Assembly: GCA_030429955.1 (NCBI GenBank)
Contig: JAUIGO010000001.1
Span: 1 to 64,000, forward strand
Direction: 5' to 3'
Length of the DNA stretch: 64,000 bases
DNA from: Bacteroidia bacterium
GTDB taxonomy: Bacteria > Bacteroidota > Bacteroidia > Flavobacteriales > Flavobacteriaceae
Position numbers and translations under genes: made by a program. Under the pieces are notes generated by a model that ran no database searches, was not told where the DNA came from, and saw only the letters and a program-made list of their open reading frames with translations. Below, piece after piece: positions 17,187-26,441 of this stretch. Every line of letters begins with the position of its first letter. The stretch's first letter is position 1.

Positions 17187-17855
17187 GAAGGCTTTTTTTT
17201 ACGGTTTTTTTATCATAATCACTTCTGTTTTTTCTCAAAACAATACAGATATAATTGTAGACAGTGATAGTATTGCAAAAGACAATTTAAGCACCACTAA
17301 AAGACAAAGGTTGGGAGCATTTTCTTTTGGCTATCATAAACCAATTCCAACGGGAACAACTTTGTAGGTAAAGGGATGAAAGGAATTTCTGGATTGGATT
17401 TTAAATTTCAACTTTATGTCTACAGGCAATTTTTTTTAGGAGGAAATATTGGATCAAGTTATTTAGAAGTTGAAGATTCATCTGTAACTGGAAACTATGA
17501 TAAAACAACTATTAATGAACAATATTTATATCTAGGATATGAATTTTTGCTTTTTGATGATTGGCGACTTGGAGTTATGTATTCTTTTATTGGTGATGCA
17601 ATTTATAAGAACAACAATTTTTCTGGGCCATCAAAAGGAATTCAAACAGATACTGCTAGTTATAAAGGATATGGTTTATATATTAATTATGAATTAAGTG
17701 ATCACTTCATGTTTTATTTTGAATACATTTATAGAAATGATAAAACCAGAATCAAAGCACCTTCTGAAATTCAGGATTTTTTTGAAAGAGCTAGATTCAA
17801 TAACATAGGCATTGGTATAAAATTCACATTTGGACGTAGAGATTTAATTTCTTAG
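17164..17855 (+). pseudogene. Outer-membrane beta-barrel protein gene interrupted by a frameshift
   Basis: The first frame (from 17164) encodes a signal peptide and an opening strand (QRLGAFSFGYHKPIPTG) and then stops at 17365-17367. A different frame continues smoothly from about 17352 with GNNFVGKGMKGISGLDFKF and runs through repeated aromatic beta-strands (YLYLGYEFLLFDDWRLGVMYSF) to a typical barrel end, GIGIKFTFG. Restoring one base near 17350 joins the parts into about 230 residues. It is either a recent one-base deletion or a sequencing error. The intact protein would be a small outer-membrane barrel or porin-like protein. It overlaps the preceding lipoprotein gene. Confidence 0.75.
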
Positions 17856-17869
17856 TAGTTATAATGATA

Positions 17870-19003
17870 TTAATTATACTTTATTTTTCGTAAAATCCGA
17901 ATGGCTTCTTTGTAAAGCTGATACACTTCAGCACTGTGATTTCTTAAATGAGGTTTTGCTTCTTCAAGTTTGGTAATGGCATCTTCAAATCCATTGAAAT
18001 AACATATTAAATAGGTTACAGGCAGGTTTTTTAAGTCTAATTCTTGCTGCTTATTTAAAGGTGCATTGGTTTGAATATATTTTAATAATGCATTATTAGC
18101 ATTATAAATATGATGCAAAATTTTTTTATCATACTGAGGCGGTTCAAAAAGCAGTTGTGTGTCAATGTTGTAATTGGCATTTTCTTCAAACCTAATGATA
18201 GTCTCTTCTAGCTTAAAATATTTGTTTGCGCCTTGCAACCCTAGGTTCACGTATTCAATGATTTTAAAAGAATCTTCGTCATATTCAATAGATACCTCAT
18301 CAAGATTTGAAAAAAACAAACGCACTTGCTCGTTGATTAGCTCAATATCAACACGCGAATAAAACACCTCTTGTTTTACCTCTTTTTTTTGTCCAGCCCA
18401 ACACAGCACAAAATACTCTTTAAACACCTTGTATTGAGGATGATAATCTTTTCGTTTTTGTAAAAAATCAAAGACACCATTTAAGGTATGTTCAATGTTG
18501 TTTTGAGCATGAGTTTCAATGGCTGCAACAATCTCAGAGTTAACATCTTTTAGTTCAATATCAAACACTTTGGGCATGCTCATGCTACCATCTCTAAAAA
18601 ACACTGAGCCTCCATAATATTTCCAAATGTTTTTTCTTAGAGATGTAATGCCGTTGATAGGTCTTATGGTAACTAAGCCAACAACTTTATCATCTGGTAA
18701 ATGTGGAAAAGGAATATTTTCATATTGTACAATAGGCGGATTTGCTAAATAGGCATTGATGAGGTTTTGAATTTTACTGTCATCAAAAAAATCGACACCA
18801 ATAATGTTATTATCTTCATCTTCAACACCAATAATGATGTATGAATTGTTTTTAGGATTACTGTTGGAAAGAGCACAAATATGTTTTAAAAATTTTGCTT
18901 TGCCTTCTTTTTGGCCTATGTCAATTTTTCGCTTTTTATCATAAAAACTGTTCTCATCGTTGTGAGCTAGTAGGTTTTTAATAAGTAAGCGTTTGTTAAT
19001 CAT
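17870..19003 (-). CDS. AlbA_2/Schlafen-type putative DNA-binding ATPase-like protein
   Basis: The N-terminal 150 residues of this 377-residue protein match the AlbA_2 (divergent AAA_4, Schlafen-like) domain: EGKAKFLKHICALSNS, YIIIGVEDEDNNIIGVDFFDD, then NPPIVQYENI and KVVGLVTIRPI. The C-terminal half is helical and charged, with no recognised domain. AlbA_2 proteins are often annotated as ATP-binding or transcriptional regulators; some Schlafen-like ones are nucleases. It is the last gene of a leftward group with the HD and SDR genes (34 nt gap). A role in nucleic-acid binding is inferred from the family only. Confidence 0.72.
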   Translation of the reverse strand: MINKRLLIKNLLAHNDENSFYDKKRKIDIGQKEGKAKFLKHICALSNSNPKNNSYIIIGVEDEDNNIIGVDFFDDSKIQNLINAYLANPPIVQYENIPFPHLPDDKVVGLVTIRPINGITSLRKNIWKYYGGSVFFRDGSMSMPKVFDIELKDVNSEIVAAIETHAQNNIEHTLNGVFDFLQKRKDYHPQYKVFKEYFVLCWAGQKKEVKQEVFYSRVDIELINEQVRLFFSNLDEVSIEYDEDSFKIIEYVNLGLQGANKYFKLEETIIRFEENANYNIDTQLLFEPPQYDKKILHHIYNANNALLKYIQTNAPLNKQQELDLKNLPVTYLICYFNGFEDAITKLEEAKPHLRNHSAEVYQLYKEAIRILRKIKYN

Positions 19004-19036
19004 AGCAACTTCTAGTAAATGCGGAAAAGCGATTAA

Positions 19037-19696
19037 TTATAATAATTCAATTTCTTTTAAAATATTTTGTCTTGCTTGGGTTTCAAATTTAGATTGAAAG
19101 CTTTCTGTGAAATATAAAGTTTTCCGATCTAAAAAATTTTGCAACACTTTTTTCCTTCCTTTCTTGTAAATAAAATGGGGATAAATAGCATACTCTTTTC
19201 TAATATTAAGAATGTATTTTTGATAACTACCCCAATCACTTCCTAAAATTGATAAATCAATATCTAACAAATAAGAATTATCTAAATTTTCATTTAAAAT
19301 AACTTTGTGGCTTTTAGTTGAAATTATTAAATTTTTGATCATTTTAAGTTGATTTTCTTCAATATTGATCATTTTAAGTTGATTTTCTTCAATATTGATC
19401 ATTTTCAGCCTGTTTTTCGCTAAAACCGCACTTTTTTCTTCATTATCTTTTTTTGTTGGTTTGTAAATAATATCGTGGTACCAAACGGCAAATCGAAAAG
19501 AGTCATAGTCTACAATAGCATTTTTTATAGACTCTGTTTGTAAAAGCATGTTGTATATATGAGACAAATTATGATAGTGCCTTATTTTAAGAGTGTATTG
19601 TTTTTCGATTTCTTGCCAAAATGATTCAATTTTGAATTTATCTTCGCAAAACGCTAAGGCTAATTCAGACCATTGATTTTTTAACCAAGCTTTCAT
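19037..19696 (-). CDS. HD-superfamily predicted metal-dependent phosphohydrolase with internal tandem repeat
   Basis: The 219-residue protein has HD-type metal ligands: YHNLSHIYNM (H42, H46) and VWYHDIIYKP (H74, D75), with a later LLDIDLSILG acidic segment. This resembles the COG4339 group of small HD hydrolases. Between the two, residues near 96-122 contain a 10-residue unit (QLKMINIEEN) repeated from a 30-bp tandem duplication at 19337-19405, which lengthens a helix. The start overlaps the SDR stop (ATGA), so the genes are coupled. The substrate is unknown, though nucleotides or other phosphoesters are typical for HD proteins. Confidence 0.78.
   Translation of the reverse strand: MKAWLKNQWSELALAFCEDKFKIESFWQEIEKQYTLKIRHYHNLSHIYNMLLQTESIKNAIVDYDSFRFAVWYHDIIYKPTKKDNEEKSAVLAKNRLKMINIEENQLKMINIEENQLKMIKNLIISTKSHKVILNENLDNSYLLDIDLSILGSDWGSYQKYILNIRKEYAIYPHFIYKKGRKKVLQNFLDRKTLYFTESFQSKFETQARQNILKEIELL
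19337..19405. repeat. 30-bp tandem repeat inside the HD gene
   Basis: Two exact copies of a 30-bp unit starting GATCATTTTAAGTTGATTTT lie at 19337-19366 and 19367-19396. They are followed by the first 9 bases of a third at 19397-19405. The unit length keeps the reading frame, adding ten residues per copy. Confidence 0.9.
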
Positions 19697-20451
19697 GGTG
19701 TTTTCTTCACAGTCACACTATTGGCTTGAGCAGTTGGGAACACTAGTAAGTCGGCAATATTAACATGTTGAGGCCTAGTAATAGCAAAGTAAATAATCTC
19801 AGCAATATCTTCAGGTTGCAAAGCTTTATAACCTTTATATACTGAATCAGCCACAGGATCACCTTTAAAGCGAACTTGAGAAAATTCGGTTTCAACCAAG
19901 CCAGGATTAATTGCAGATACCTTAATGCCAAACGGATTCAAATCAATACGCATACCATCATTAATTGCTGCAACTGCGTGCTTACTGGCACAATACACAT
20001 TTCCTTTTGGATAAACCTCACGACCAGCAGAAGAACCTATATTAATAATATGTCCAGATTGTCGTTCAGTCATTTGCGGAATCACAGCTTTGCTTACATA
20101 GAGCAACCCTTTTACGTTAATATCCATCATAGCATCCCAATCATCTAATTTTCCATCTTGAATTGGGTCTAAGCCATGCGCATTTCCTGCGTTGTTTACT
20201 AGAATATCAATGCGTTTAAAAGGCTCCTGAAGCGAAGCGATGGCTTTAAAAACCTCAGTTTTACTTCTAATATCAAAGTTTAAAGTAGTCACATCAGTTT
20301 GTTTGGAGAGTGATTTATGTAAAGCATCTAAACGCTCTTGACGTCTTCCACATAAAATTAATCGAATACCATGTTTTGCAAGTTCATTTGCTGTTGCTCT
20401 TCCGATTCCGCTGGTAGCTCCTGTTATTAAGGCTGTTTTATTTTGACTCAT
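19693..20451 (-). CDS. Short-chain dehydrogenase/reductase (classical SDR)
   Basis: The 252-residue protein shows all classical SDR landmarks: cofactor loop TGATSGIG (11-18) followed by a CGRR motif suggesting NADP(H) preference, NNAG near 87, the active-site Ser in INIGSSAG and YCASK near 153. The overall pattern resembles YdfG-type 3-hydroxy-acid dehydrogenases (PKGNVYCASKHAV, INPGLVETEFS). The true substrate cannot be read from sequence. It is the first gene of a leftward trio with the HD and AlbA_2 genes, divergent from moxR. Confidence 0.9.
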   Translation of the reverse strand: MSQNKTALITGATSGIGRATANELAKHGIRLILCGRRQERLDALHKSLSKQTDVTTLNFDIRSKTEVFKAIASLQEPFKRIDILVNNAGNAHGLDPIQDGKLDDWDAMMDINVKGLLYVSKAVIPQMTERQSGHIINIGSSAGREVYPKGNVYCASKHAVAAINDGMRIDLNPFGIKVSAINPGLVETEFSQVRFKGDPVADSVYKGYKALQPEDIAEIIYFAITRPQHVNIADLLVFPTAQANSVTVKKTP

Positions 20452-20602
20452 TTGTTATGATTATGAAAATGAATATTTTAATATTTAATATCAAATAGAA
20501 CATTTGATGATTTAAAAATAACAAACAAAACATTAAAACTACTTTTAAACATTGGAATTTTTAACCAATTATTAACAGCACTACACGAAATATTTTAACA
20601 AT

Positions 20603-20633
20603 TTGCGGTGTTAAAAAAAGTGCATTATATTCA
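20603..20633 (+). promoter_or_regulatory. Candidate promoter of the moxR-bat operon
   Basis: TTG (20603-20605), a 20-nt spacer and TATATTCA (20626-20633) fit the Bacteroidota TTG-N19-21-TAnnTTTG layout with a weak -7. It places transcription start just before the ATG at 20653 and argues against an upstream start at 20608. Confidence 0.42.
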
Positions 20634-20652
20634 CGCTTCAAAAAAGATAAAT

Positions 20653-21657
20653 ATGATAGAAGAAACAAGTACAATTGACATTAAAGCAATTAGCGAGAAA
20701 ATTGAAAAAGAAAGTGCTTTTGTTGATTTGCTAACACTTGAAATGAACAAGGTTATTGTTGGCCAGAAACACATGGTTGAACGTTTATTAATTGGCTTGC
20801 TTGGACAAGGACATATTTTACTTGAAGGTGTTCCAGGTCTAGCAAAAACATTAGCTATCAATACACTTTCTCAAGCAGTTGATGGCAGCTTTAGCAGAAT
20901 CCAGTTTACACCAGATTTGTTACCTGCTGATGTTGTAGGGACATTAATATACAATATGAAAGAGAATGATTTCTCTATCAAAAAGGGACCAATCTTTGCC
21001 AACTTTGTATTAGCAGATGAGATCAACAGAGCACCAGCAAAAGTACAATCGGCTTTATTAGAGGCCATGCAAGAAAAACAGGTAACAATTGGTGATGAGA
21101 CCTTTGTTTTAGACAAACCGTTCTTAGTAATGGCAACTCAAAACCCTGTAGAACAAGAAGGAACGTATCCTTTGCCTGAGGCACAAGTAGACCGTTTTAT
21201 GCTAAAAACTGTTATTGATTACCCTAAAATGGCCGAAGAACAACTTATAGTTCGTGCTAATTTAAAAGGAGCTTTTGAAAAAGTGAACCCAGTAGTATCC
21301 ATAAATCAAATACTCAAAGCGCAGCAGGCTGTACGCGAGGTTTACATGGATGAGAAAATAGAAAAATACATTCTGGATATTGTGTTTGCAACGCGTTACC
21401 CAGAAAAATACAAATTGGCAGATTTAAAGCCACTAATTTCATTTGGAGCATCTCCTCGTGGAAGTATCAACCTTGCTAATGCTGCTAAATGTTATGCATT
21501 TATTAAGCGTCGTGGCTATGTAATTCCTGAAGATGTTCGTGCAGTTGTGCATGATGTACTGCGACATAGAATAGGCATCACTTACGAAGCTGAAGCAGAA
21601 AATGTGACTTCAGAAGACATCATCAATAAAATTGTTAATGAAATAGAAGTACCATAG
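20653..21657 (+). CDS. MoxR-family AAA+ ATPase
   Basis: The start at 20653 gives 334 residues and MIEETSTIDI; an upstream in-frame start would lie within the promoter. Walker A is GVPGLAKT (59-66) and Walker B VLADEINRAP (D122, E123), with an SPRGS sensor-like segment near the C-terminus. MoxR ATPases work with VWA-domain proteins as chaperone-like complexes that mature metal or extracytoplasmic proteins. Here it heads the operon with DUF58, BatA and BatB, the usual partners. It is cytoplasmic. Confidence 0.93.
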   Translation: MIEETSTIDIKAISEKIEKESAFVDLLTLEMNKVIVGQKHMVERLLIGLLGQGHILLEGVPGLAKTLAINTLSQAVDGSFSRIQFTPDLLPADVVGTLIYNMKENDFSIKKGPIFANFVLADEINRAPAKVQSALLEAMQEKQVTIGDETFVLDKPFLVMATQNPVEQEGTYPLPEAQVDRFMLKTVIDYPKMAEEQLIVRANLKGAFEKVNPVVSINQILKAQQAVREVYMDEKIEKYILDIVFATRYPEKYKLADLKPLISFGASPRGSINLANAAKCYAFIKRRGYVIPEDVRAVVHDVLRHRIGITYEAEAENVTSEDIINKIVNEIEVP

Positions 21658-21666
21658 GATTTAAGA

Positions 21667-21688
21667 TTTAAGAATGACGAATCACGAT
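21667..21688. repeat. 22-bp repeat, first copy (upstream of the DUF58 gene)
   Basis: TTTAAGAATGACGA followed by ATCACGAT nearly matches 22606-22627 (two mismatches). It runs into the hairpin ACGATTTT/AAAATCGT (21684-21702). The two copies sit just upstream and just downstream of the DUF58 gene. Confidence 0.55.
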
Positions 21689-21733
21689 TTTTTTAAAATC
21701 GTAAATCAAAAATCTGTAATCGTAAATTGAAAC

Positions 21734-22600
21734 ATGGATACTAAAGAGTTACTAAAAAAAGTTCGAAAAATTGAGATTAAGACACGTCGCTTGTCTGATC
21801 ATATTTTTGGAGGAGAATACCATTCTACCTTCAAAGGGCGAGGTATGACTTTTAGTGAAGTGCGTCAATATCAATATGGAGATGATGTACGTAATATAGA
21901 TTGGAACGTTACAGCCAGAACCAACGAGCCTCATATTAAAGTTTTTGAAGAAGAGCGTGAATTAACAATGATGTTAATGGTTGATATATCAGGCTCAGAA
22001 TTATTTGGAACAGAAGAGCAGTTTAAAAGCGAGGTCGTTACAGAAATAGCTGCAACCTTAGCGTTTTCAGCAACTCAAAATAATGATAAGATAGGACTCA
22101 TTTTATTTTCAGATGAAGTAGAGTTATACATTCCACCCAAAAAAGGAAAATCACATGTATTGCGCATTATTCGTGAGTTAATAGAATTCCATCCCAAAAG
22201 CAAAAACACTAATGTTGCAGAAGCTTTGAAGTTTTTATCAAGTGTAATGAAGAAAAAAGCTATTGTTTTTGTTCTAAGTGATTTTATTGCTGATGATTAT
22301 AACCATACATTAAAAATTGCGGCAAGAAAACATGACGTTACTGGAATTAGAGTCTATGACAAACATGAAGAAACGATACCAAACCTTGGCATGGTGCAAA
22401 TGCTTGATGAGGAAACAGGAGAGTTAATGCTTGTAAATACTTCATCAAAAAAAGTAAGAATCAATTACGGCAAATTCTATCGACAAAAGGTAGATTATTA
22501 TAATGACAGCTTCACAAAATCGGGAGCAGGAGTAATTGACTGTCGTGTTGATGAAAGTTATGTAAAAAAACTATTAGGATATTTTAAAAGAAGAGGATAA
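21734..22600 (+). CDS. DUF58 domain protein
   Basis: The 288-residue protein carries the DUF58 signature FSEVRQYQYGDDVRNIDWN in its first third, then a von Willebrand A-like half with MLMVDISGSELFG resembling a MIDAS-type motif (DxSxS). DUF58 proteins consistently follow moxR in MoxR-VWA operons, and that is the case here (76-nt gap). They probably recruit or bridge the ATPase to membrane-bound VWA proteins, though direct biochemical evidence is limited. No signal peptide is seen. Confidence 0.9.
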   Translation: MDTKELLKKVRKIEIKTRRLSDHIFGGEYHSTFKGRGMTFSEVRQYQYGDDVRNIDWNVTARTNEPHIKVFEEERELTMMLMVDISGSELFGTEEQFKSEVVTEIAATLAFSATQNNDKIGLILFSDEVELYIPPKKGKSHVLRIIRELIEFHPKSKNTNVAEALKFLSSVMKKKAIVFVLSDFIADDYNHTLKIAARKHDVTGIRVYDKHEETIPNLGMVQMLDEETGELMLVNTSSKKVRINYGKFYRQKVDYYNDSFTKSGAGVIDCRVDESYVKKLLGYFKRRG

Positions 22601-22605
22601 TTAAA

Positions 22606-22627
22606 TTTAAGAATGACGATTTACGAT
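22606..22627. repeat. 22-bp repeat, second copy (upstream of the BatD-like gene)
   Basis: TTTAAGAATGACGATTTACGAT matches 21667-21688 with two changes. It overlaps a possible upstream start for the next gene at 22613, which is one reason to prefer the start at 22637. Confidence 0.55.
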
Positions 22628-22636
22628 ATTAAAATT

Positions 22637-24331
22637 ATGACTAAAGTTTCAAAACACAATAGACAATTTAGAAGAAGTTTACTTCTGTCTTCTTTCTTCT
22701 GTCTTCTGTCGTTCTTTTCTTTCGCACAAACAATAAAAACTTCAATTGATTCACTTTCAATTAAAATTGGACAGGAACTTACTTATAAAATTGAAGTTGA
22801 TGTAGATACCACGAGTTTAGTCGTTTTCCCAGAAGGACAAACTTTTCAACCACTTGAAATGATAGAGTCTTATCAAGTTGAAGCCACAAAAAAGAACGAT
22901 AGGTTTAGGCTAATCAAAAAATATGGACTTACTCAATTTGACTCCGGAAAGTATACCATTCCTAGACAAAAAGTATTAATTGGCGATTACGAATTTCTTA
23001 CAGACTCACTCCAAGTTGAGGTAAATAATATTGTTGTAGATACTACAAAACAAGGATTATACGACATTAAACCTATTATAGAAGTCGATAAAAGCACAAG
23101 CAAATGGTGGTTGTATCTTTTAATGATATTACTAATTTTAGGTCTCATAGCATTTTTGCTTTATTGGTTTATTTGGAGAGAAAAACCTCTTACTGAAGAA
23201 GAAAAAGTAGCATTACTTCCACCTTATGAACGTGCAAAATTAGCGCTTCAAGCTTTGGACAATGCTCATTATTTAGAGAATAACGAAATCAAGGCTTATT
23301 ATTCAGATTTAACCCAAATCATCAGAAAATATCTGGACGAAAAAGTTTATGATCGTGCATTGGAAAGTACAACAGACGAATTAATAAACAGACTGAATCT
23401 TCTAAGAGATGGCAATCAAATAGACATTAGTAAAGACGATATCAAAAATATTGAGACCATTTTAAAGCGTGCAGATTTAGTTAAATTCGCTAAATCAAAA
23501 CCAGATATTGAACTCGCTAAATTAGACAGAAATACTATTGATGTAGAAATTGACCAAGTAAAACAAGCACTTCCAGAACCTACTGAAGAAGAACTTCTCG
23601 CAGACCAAAAATATCAAGAGGAATTAGCTAAAAAGAAGAAAAAGAAAAAAATTATTGTCACTGCTGCAATATCAATTGCATTGCTAATTGCTACTTATAT
23701 TGGTTTTTCATTACACTATGGTTTTGCCTATGTAAAAGATACCATTATTGGCCATCAAAGTAAAGAATTGTTAGAAACAAAAGAATGGGTAACCAGTGAG
23801 TATGGCGCTCCTGGAATAACTATTACAACACCAAAAGTGTTGAAAAGAAGCAACATAGAGCTTCCAGATGAGTTAAAAGATAAAATGAAAGTTGCTGCAT
23901 TTGGCTATGGAGGTATTAACTCAACATTGGATATTCTTGTAATGTCAACCAAATTTAACCCAAATTTACATCAGAATCCACAATCTGATAATCAGGAAGC
24001 CAATGAAAATAAAATCGATTTGGTTGCAACCGCAGAAAATCAATTGAAGCAATTAGAAGCACAAGGTGCTCAAAACATCATTACAAAGAATGAGCAGTTT
24101 ATTACACCAAATGGTCAAGAAGGTCTAAAAACTTTTGGTACAGCAGATTTTAATATTCCACAAACTGGAAAAATTGAAAAAGGAAATTATATCATTTTAG
24201 GATTTACCAAAGAAAATATTTTACAGCAAGTCATTCTTATATGGAAACAAGACGACGTGTATGCAGATCAAATTATTGAACGTATTATGAGTTCAATTGA
24301 ATTATTAAAACTTAGAGAAGAAGATAAATAA
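22637..24331 (+). CDS. BatD-like membrane protein of the aerotolerance operon
   Basis: The ATG at 22637 is preferred because the 5' extension is repeat DNA. The 564-residue product has a signal-like segment ending FFSFAQ, a beta domain on binding partners (SIKIGQELTYKIEVDVDTT), a first membrane helix (WWLYLLMILLILGLIAFLL) and a cytoplasmic helical part. After a KKKKKK stretch comes a second membrane helix (AAISIALLIATYIGF), then a C-terminal extracytoplasmic region. This resembles the second BatD/oxygen-tolerance-like protein of flavobacterial operons. It overlaps batA by one base. Its exact role is unknown. Confidence 0.65.
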   Translation: MTKVSKHNRQFRRSLLLSSFFCLLSFFSFAQTIKTSIDSLSIKIGQELTYKIEVDVDTTSLVVFPEGQTFQPLEMIESYQVEATKKNDRFRLIKKYGLTQFDSGKYTIPRQKVLIGDYEFLTDSLQVEVNNIVVDTTKQGLYDIKPIIEVDKSTSKWWLYLLMILLILGLIAFLLYWFIWREKPLTEEEKVALLPPYERAKLALQALDNAHYLENNEIKAYYSDLTQIIRKYLDEKVYDRALESTTDELINRLNLLRDGNQIDISKDDIKNIETILKRADLVKFAKSKPDIELAKLDRNTIDVEIDQVKQALPEPTEEELLADQKYQEELAKKKKKKKIIVTAAISIALLIATYIGFSLHYGFAYVKDTIIGHQSKELLETKEWVTSEYGAPGITITTPKVLKRSNIELPDELKDKMKVAAFGYGGINSTLDILVMSTKFNPNLHQNPQSDNQEANENKIDLVATAENQLKQLEAQGAQNIITKNEQFITPNGQEGLKTFGTADFNIPQTGKIEKGNYIILGFTKENILQQVILIWKQDDVYADQIIERIMSSIELLKLREEDK

Positions 24332-25335
24332 TGCTTGAAGGAATAGAATTTTTAAACAAACAATGGTTTTGGTTGCTCCTTGCTCTACCAATAGCTTTGC
24401 TATGGTATATTTTTAAGCATGACAAGCAAACAGCCGAACTTAAAATATCAAGCTTAAAAGGATTTAAATTAACATCATCTTGGTTGCCAAAACTAAGACA
24501 TTTACTATTTGCGTTAAGATTAATTGCATTAGCATTATTGATTACTGCTTTAGCAAGGCCACAAACGGTTGATGTCTCAACAAAAACAAAAACTACAAGA
24601 GGTATTGATATCGTCATGGCTATTGATGTTTCTGCAAGTATGTTGGCAAAAGACCTAAAACCAAACCGTCTGGAAGCTTTAAAAAATGTGGCAGCAGATT
24701 TTATTCAAGGCAGACCAAATGATAGAATTGGCTTAGTAGAATACGCAGGAGAAAGCTATACTAAAACTCCAATAACCAGCGACAAATCAATTGTTTTACG
24801 AGCCTTGGAAGACATAAGGTACAATACCATAATTGAAGGTGGAACAGCTATTGGAATGGGTTTGGCAACATCAGTAAATAGGCTCAAAGACAGTAAAGCA
24901 AAGAGTAAGGTTATTATTTTATTAACGGATGGTGTCAATAATTCAGGCTTTATAGACCCAAGTACAGCAAGTGAACTAGCAGTAGAATACGGAATAAAAG
25001 CCTACACTATAGGACTTGGAACCAATGGCATGGCATTATCTCCAATAGGAATTTTACCATCTGGAGAATTTCAATATGGCCGTGTACAAGTAGAAATTGA
25101 TGAAAAATTGCTACAAGAAATTGCAGATGTTACTGGTGGAAAATATTTTAGAGCCACTAACAATCAGAAACTTAAAGAAATTTATACAGAAATCAATAAG
25201 CTGGAGAAGACTGATGTTGAAGAGTTTAAGTTTTATAATTATGAAGAAAAATATAGACCTCTTGTACTATTTGCAGGATTGTTATTATTAATAGAGTTAT
25301 TATTCCGTTACACCATTTTTAGAAGTTTTGTATAG
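24331..25335 (+). CDS. batA: BatA, VWA-domain membrane protein
   Basis: The 334-residue protein has two N-terminal membrane helices (about 12-28 and 58-75), a VWA domain with complete MIDAS motif AIDVSASM (D99, S101, S103) and a C-terminal helix (PLVLFAGLLLLIELLF). This is the Bat (Bacteroides aerotolerance) layout: a membrane-tethered metal-ion-dependent adhesion fold facing the periplasm. It overlaps the previous gene by one base and abuts batB directly, so the genes are co-translated. Confidence 0.92.
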   Translation: MLEGIEFLNKQWFWLLLALPIALLWYIFKHDKQTAELKISSLKGFKLTSSWLPKLRHLLFALRLIALALLITALARPQTVDVSTKTKTTRGIDIVMAIDVSASMLAKDLKPNRLEALKNVAADFIQGRPNDRIGLVEYAGESYTKTPITSDKSIVLRALEDIRYNTIIEGGTAIGMGLATSVNRLKDSKAKSKVIILLTDGVNNSGFIDPSTASELAVEYGIKAYTIGLGTNGMALSPIGILPSGEFQYGRVQVEIDEKLLQEIADVTGGKYFRATNNQKLKEIYTEINKLEKTDVEEFKFYNYEEKYRPLVLFAGLLLLIELLFRYTIFRSFV

Positions 25336-26370
25336 ATGCAGTTAGAAGAAAATATATGGTTTTGGTTGTTATTGGTAATTCCAATACTAATTGTCCTATT
25401 CACAATAGTTCAATTATGGAAACGTCATGCACAAAACAAATTTGCTAACCAACAAATCATAAAAAGATTAAGTCCTAATAGGTCACATTTTAAACCAATA
25501 TTAAAACTTATCGTTCTATGTTTAGCCTTTGGATCTCTTACAATAGCAATGGTAAACCCTAAAATTGGGACCAAGCTGGAAACTGTAAAACGACAAGGCG
25601 TGGACATTGTGTTTGCAGTTGATGTATCAAAAAGTATGTTGGCCGAAGACATAGCGCCAAATCGTCTTGAAAAATCCAAGCAACTGGTCACACAAATAGT
25701 TAACAATTTAGCAAGTGACAGAATTGGCATTATAGCTTATGCTGGCAAAGCCTTTCCGCAATTGCCAATTACAACAGATTATGCAGCAGCAAAAATGTTT
25801 TTGCAAAGCATGAACACAGAGATGCTTTCATCGCAAGGAACAGCTATTAACGAAGCCATTCAACTAGCAAGAACTTACTATGATGATGAAGAACAGACAA
25901 ATAGAGTTCTTATTATCATTTCAGATGGAGAAGACCATAGTGATGTTGCACTTGACGTAGCAGAAGCAGCATCAGAAGAAGGCATAAAAATATTTACTAT
26001 TGGAGTAGGTGATGTTAAAGGCGCTCCAATTCCAATAAAACGAAATGGCATTGTGCTTAATTATAAAAAAGACAATGCAGGCGAAACCGTTATTACAAAG
26101 CTCAACGAAGACACACTTAAAGACATTGCAAATGAAGCCAATGGGCAATATATAAACGGAAGAAACACAACCGAAGTGGTAGAAGCTATTAGAGATATTT
26201 TGAACAGAATGGATAAAAAGGAATTTGAAGCAAAAGAATTTGCAGAATACAAAGACCAATTTCAATGGTTTTTAGCACTTGGAATTTTCTTTTTATTATT
26301 AGATATCTTTTTATTGGAAAGAAAAACAGCTTGGCTAAACCGTTTGAATTTATTTAATGAGAACCTTTAG
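25336..26370 (+). CDS. batB: BatB, VWA-domain membrane protein
   Basis: It starts immediately after the batA stop. The 344-residue protein repeats the BatA architecture: helices near 8-25 and 55-73, VWA MIDAS FAVDVSKSM (D96, S98, S100), and a C-terminal membrane helix (FQWFLALGIFFLLLDIFLL). Conserved neighbours and paired VWA proteins identify it as BatB. BatA and BatB are thought to form a membrane complex with the MoxR ATPase and TPR partners. Confidence 0.92.
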   Translation: MQLEENIWFWLLLVIPILIVLFTIVQLWKRHAQNKFANQQIIKRLSPNRSHFKPILKLIVLCLAFGSLTIAMVNPKIGTKLETVKRQGVDIVFAVDVSKSMLAEDIAPNRLEKSKQLVTQIVNNLASDRIGIIAYAGKAFPQLPITTDYAAAKMFLQSMNTEMLSSQGTAINEAIQLARTYYDDEEQTNRVLIIISDGEDHSDVALDVAEAASEEGIKIFTIGVGDVKGAPIPIKRNGIVLNYKKDNAGETVITKLNEDTLKDIANEANGQYINGRNTTEVVEAIRDILNRMDKKEFEAKEFAEYKDQFQWFLALGIFFLLLDIFLLERKTAWLNRLNLFNENL

Positions 26371-26441
26371 ATGAAAACATTTATAATTATTTTAACTAGA
26401 AAAAAGCAAAGCTTTCTTAATTTAGCAAGTCACAAAATAGC

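Noticed and set aside
22613-22636. Upstream start for the BatD-like protein
   Set aside because: The added residues are encoded by the 22-bp intergenic repeat, and the later ATG gives a better signal segment.
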